Shown: one piece after another, positions 61,701 to 64,000 of the stretch
Layout of the letters: each line of letters opens with the position of its first letter
Numbering within the stretch: the stretch's first letter is position 1
Assembly (NCBI GenBank): GCA_007844125.1
Contig: CM017570.1
Location: 51,936,609 to 52,000,608 of the forward strand
Source: Sinonovacula constricta
Lineage: Eukaryota > Mollusca > Bivalvia > Cardiida > Solecurtidae
Length of the DNA stretch: 64,000 nucleotides
Reading direction: 5' to 3'
Notes under the pieces: model-generated
What the model saw: only the letters and a program-made list of their open reading frames with translations
Told to the model about the DNA's origin: nothing
Database searches by the model: none
Program-made: the position numbers and the translations under genes

Positions 61701-64000
61701 CCTATATGACTGGTCAGTATGACGTTCTGTGTCACGGTAACCTATATGACTGGTCAGTATGACGTTCTCTGTCACGGTAACCTATATGACAGGTCAGTAT
61801 GACGTTCTATGTCACGGTAACCTATATGACAGTCAGTATGACGTTCTGTGTCACGGTAACCTATATGACTGGTCAGTATGACGTTCTGTGTCACGGTAAC
61901 CTATATGACAGGTCAGTATGACGTTCTGTGTCACGGTAACCTATATGACTGGTCAGTTTGACGTTCTGTGTCACGGTAACCTGTATGATGGTCAGTCTGA
62001 CGTTCTCTGTCACGGTAACCTATGTGACTGGTCAGTATAACGTTCTATGTCACGGTAACCTATATGACAGTCAGTATGACGTTCTGTGTCACGGTAACCT
62101 ATATGACAGGTCAGTATGACGTTCTCTGTCATGGTAACCTATATGACTGGTCAGTATGACGTTCTCTGTCATGGTAACCTATATGACTGGTCAGTATGAC
62201 GTTCTCTGTCATGGTAACCTATATGACAGGTCAGTATGACGTTCTCTGTCACGGTAACCTATGTGACCGGTCAGTATAACGTTCTCTGTCACGGTAACCT
62301 ATATGACTGGTCAGTATGACGTTCTGTGTCACGGTAACCTATATGACTGGTCAGTATGACGTTCTCTGTCATGGTAACCTATATGACAGGTCAGTATGAC
62401 GTTCTCTGTCACGGTAACCTATATGACTGGTCAGTATGTCGTTCTCTGTCACGGTAACCTATATGACTGGTCAGTATGACGTTCTCTGTCACGGTAACCT
62501 ATATGACTGGTCAGTATAACGTTCTCTGTCACGGTAACCTATATGACTGGTCAGTATGACGTTCTGTGTCACGGTAACCTATATGACTGGTCAGTATGAC
62601 GTTCTCTGTCATGGTAACCTATATGACTGGTCAGTATGACGTTCTCTGTCATGGTAACCTATATGACAGGTCAGTATAACGTTCTCTGTCACGGTAACCT
62701 ATGTGACCGGTCAGTATAACGTTCTCTGTCACGGTAACCTATATGACTGGTCAGTATGACGTTCTGTGTCACGGTAACCTATATGACTGGTCAGTATGAC
62801 GTTCTATGTCACGGTAACCTATATGACTGGTCAGTATAACGTTCTATGTCACGGTAACCTATATGACAGTCAGTATGACGTTCTGTGTCACGGTAACCTA
62901 TATGACTGGTCAGTATGACGTTCTATGTCACGGTAACCTATATGACAGGTCAGTATGAAGTTCTGTGTCACGGTAACCTATATGACAGGTCAGTATGAAG
63001 TTCTGTGTCACGGTAACCTATATGACTGGTCAGTATGACGTTCTATGTCACGGTAACCTATATGACAGGTCAGTATGACGTTCTATGTCACGGTAACCTA
63101 TATGACAGGTCAGTATGAAGTTCTGTGTCACAGTAACCTATATGACTGGTCAGTATAACGTTCTCTGTCACGGTAACCTATATGACTGGTCAGTGTGACG
63201 TTCTCTGTCACGGTAACCTATATGACTGGTCAGTGTGACGTTCTCTGTCACGGTAACCTATATGACAGGTCAGTATGACGTTCTCTGTCACGGTAACCTG
63301 TATGACTGGTCAGTATGACGTTCTCTGTCACGGTAACCTATATGTCTGGTCAGTATGAAGTTCTGTGTCACAGTAACCTATATGACTGGTCAGTATAACG
63401 TTCTCTGTCACGGTAACCTATATGACTGGTCAGTGTGACGTTCTCTGTCACGGTAACCTATATGACTGGTCAGTATGACGTTCTCTGTCACGGTTACCTA
63501 TATGACTGGTCAGTATGACGTTCTCTGTCACGGTAACCTATATGACTGGTCAGTATGACGTTCTCTGTCACGGTAACCTGTATGACGGGTCAGTATGACG
63601 TTCTCTGTCACGGTTACCTATATGACAGGTCAGTATGACGTTCTCTGTCACGGTAACCTATATGACAGGTCAGTATGACGTTCTCTGTCACGGTAACCTA
63701 TATGTCTGGTCAGTATAAAGTTCTGTGTCACAGTAACCTATATGACTGGTCAGTATAACGTTCTCTGTCACGGTAACCTATATGACTGGTCAGTGTGACG
63801 TTCTCTGTCATGGTAACCTATATGACTGGTCAGTATAACGTTCTCTGTCACGGTAACCTATATGATGATCAGTGTGACGTTCTCTGTCATGGTAACCTAT
63901 ATGACTGGTCAGTATGACGTTCTCTATCACGGTAACCTATATGACTGGTCAGTATGACGTTCTCTGTCACGGTTACCTATATGACTGGTCAGTATGACGT
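55687..64000 (+). repeat. 40-bp array of exon 2 end plus splice donor, about 208 copies
   Basis: The unit is GACGTTCTCTGTCACGG, TAACCCATATGACAG and GTCAGTAT, 40 bp. The first copy (55687-55726) overlaps 32 nt of aminopeptidase exon 2 and 8 nt of intron 2. The array continues without a break to the window edge. Common variants are CCTATATG for CCCATATG, GACTGGTCAGT for GACAGGTCAGT, CATGG for CACGG, and in the right third TTCTGTGTCACGG and TTCTATGTCACGG. Units of 39 bp (ATGATGGTCAG or ACAGTCAG) occur from 60.5 kb onward. Confidence 0.96.
55719..55724 (+). other. Predicted 5' splice site of intron 2
   Basis: GTCAGT, preceded by ACAG, forms the donor. An alternative GTAACC at 55743 (CATG/GTAACC) is weaker. 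The same GTCAGT context recurs in nearly every 40-bp unit downstream. Confidence 0.7.

Overview
The window is eukaryotic, non-coding-dominated DNA, most likely from a mollusc and plausibly a bivalve. The organism is inferred from the overall character: AT-rich DNA, a very long first intron, several tRNA-derived SINE families, a decayed pogo/Tigger-type transposase and a TIR transposon relic. No marker gene proves the species. Only one cellular gene is supported: the 5' part of an M1 zinc aminopeptidase (type II membrane protein, aminopeptidase N-like) on the + strand. Its first coding exon is 17697-18550 and its second is 55609-55718. They are separated by a 37,058-bp intron. The split Arg codon and the family motif read continuously across the junction. 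The rest of the gene, including the expected GAMEN and HEXXH catalytic motifs, lies beyond the right edge.

Layout: 1-17.5 kb is intergenic or belongs to an unseen neighbour. It holds a 73-bp triplication, a TATGTCTRG-rich array (1.65-2.8 kb), a 37-bp array (4.1-7.6 kb), a degenerate DDE transposase on the minus strand (8.1-9.6 kb), a 41-bp array (10.1-11.2 kb) and a 10-bp array (12.5-13.3 kb). Intron 1 (18.55-55.61 kb) holds a (TC)n tract next to its donor, tRNA-SINEs near 20.0, 25.0, 37.2 and 39.0 kb, and arrays of 29, 37, 22, 20/22, about 25, about 42, 24 and about 60 bp. It also holds a paired 179-bp dispersed repeat and a 1.9-kb TIR transposon (43.0-44.9 kb) that carries the start of a RecQ-like helicase reading frame. 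From 55.69 kb to the right edge there is one continuous 40-bp array. In total slightly more than half of the window is tandem repeat.

The most unusual feature is the last array. Its repeat unit is the 3' end of aminopeptidase exon 2 (32 nt) plus the first 8 nt of intron 2, so the splice donor itself has been tandemly amplified about 208 times in the sense orientation. Only the first donor preserves the reading frame: a second copy shifts frame, and a TGA follows within 50 nt. Choice of the correct 5' splice site in this transcript is therefore a real biological question. A second layer of interest is the chain of related arrays (47.1-55.6 kb) that share a TTGTAAATATCG-like core and run almost to the intron 1 acceptor.

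Limits: repeat borders are read by eye, good to about 5-15 bp, and copy numbers are length divided by period. All the very long open frames in the arrays are treated as artefacts of repetition.
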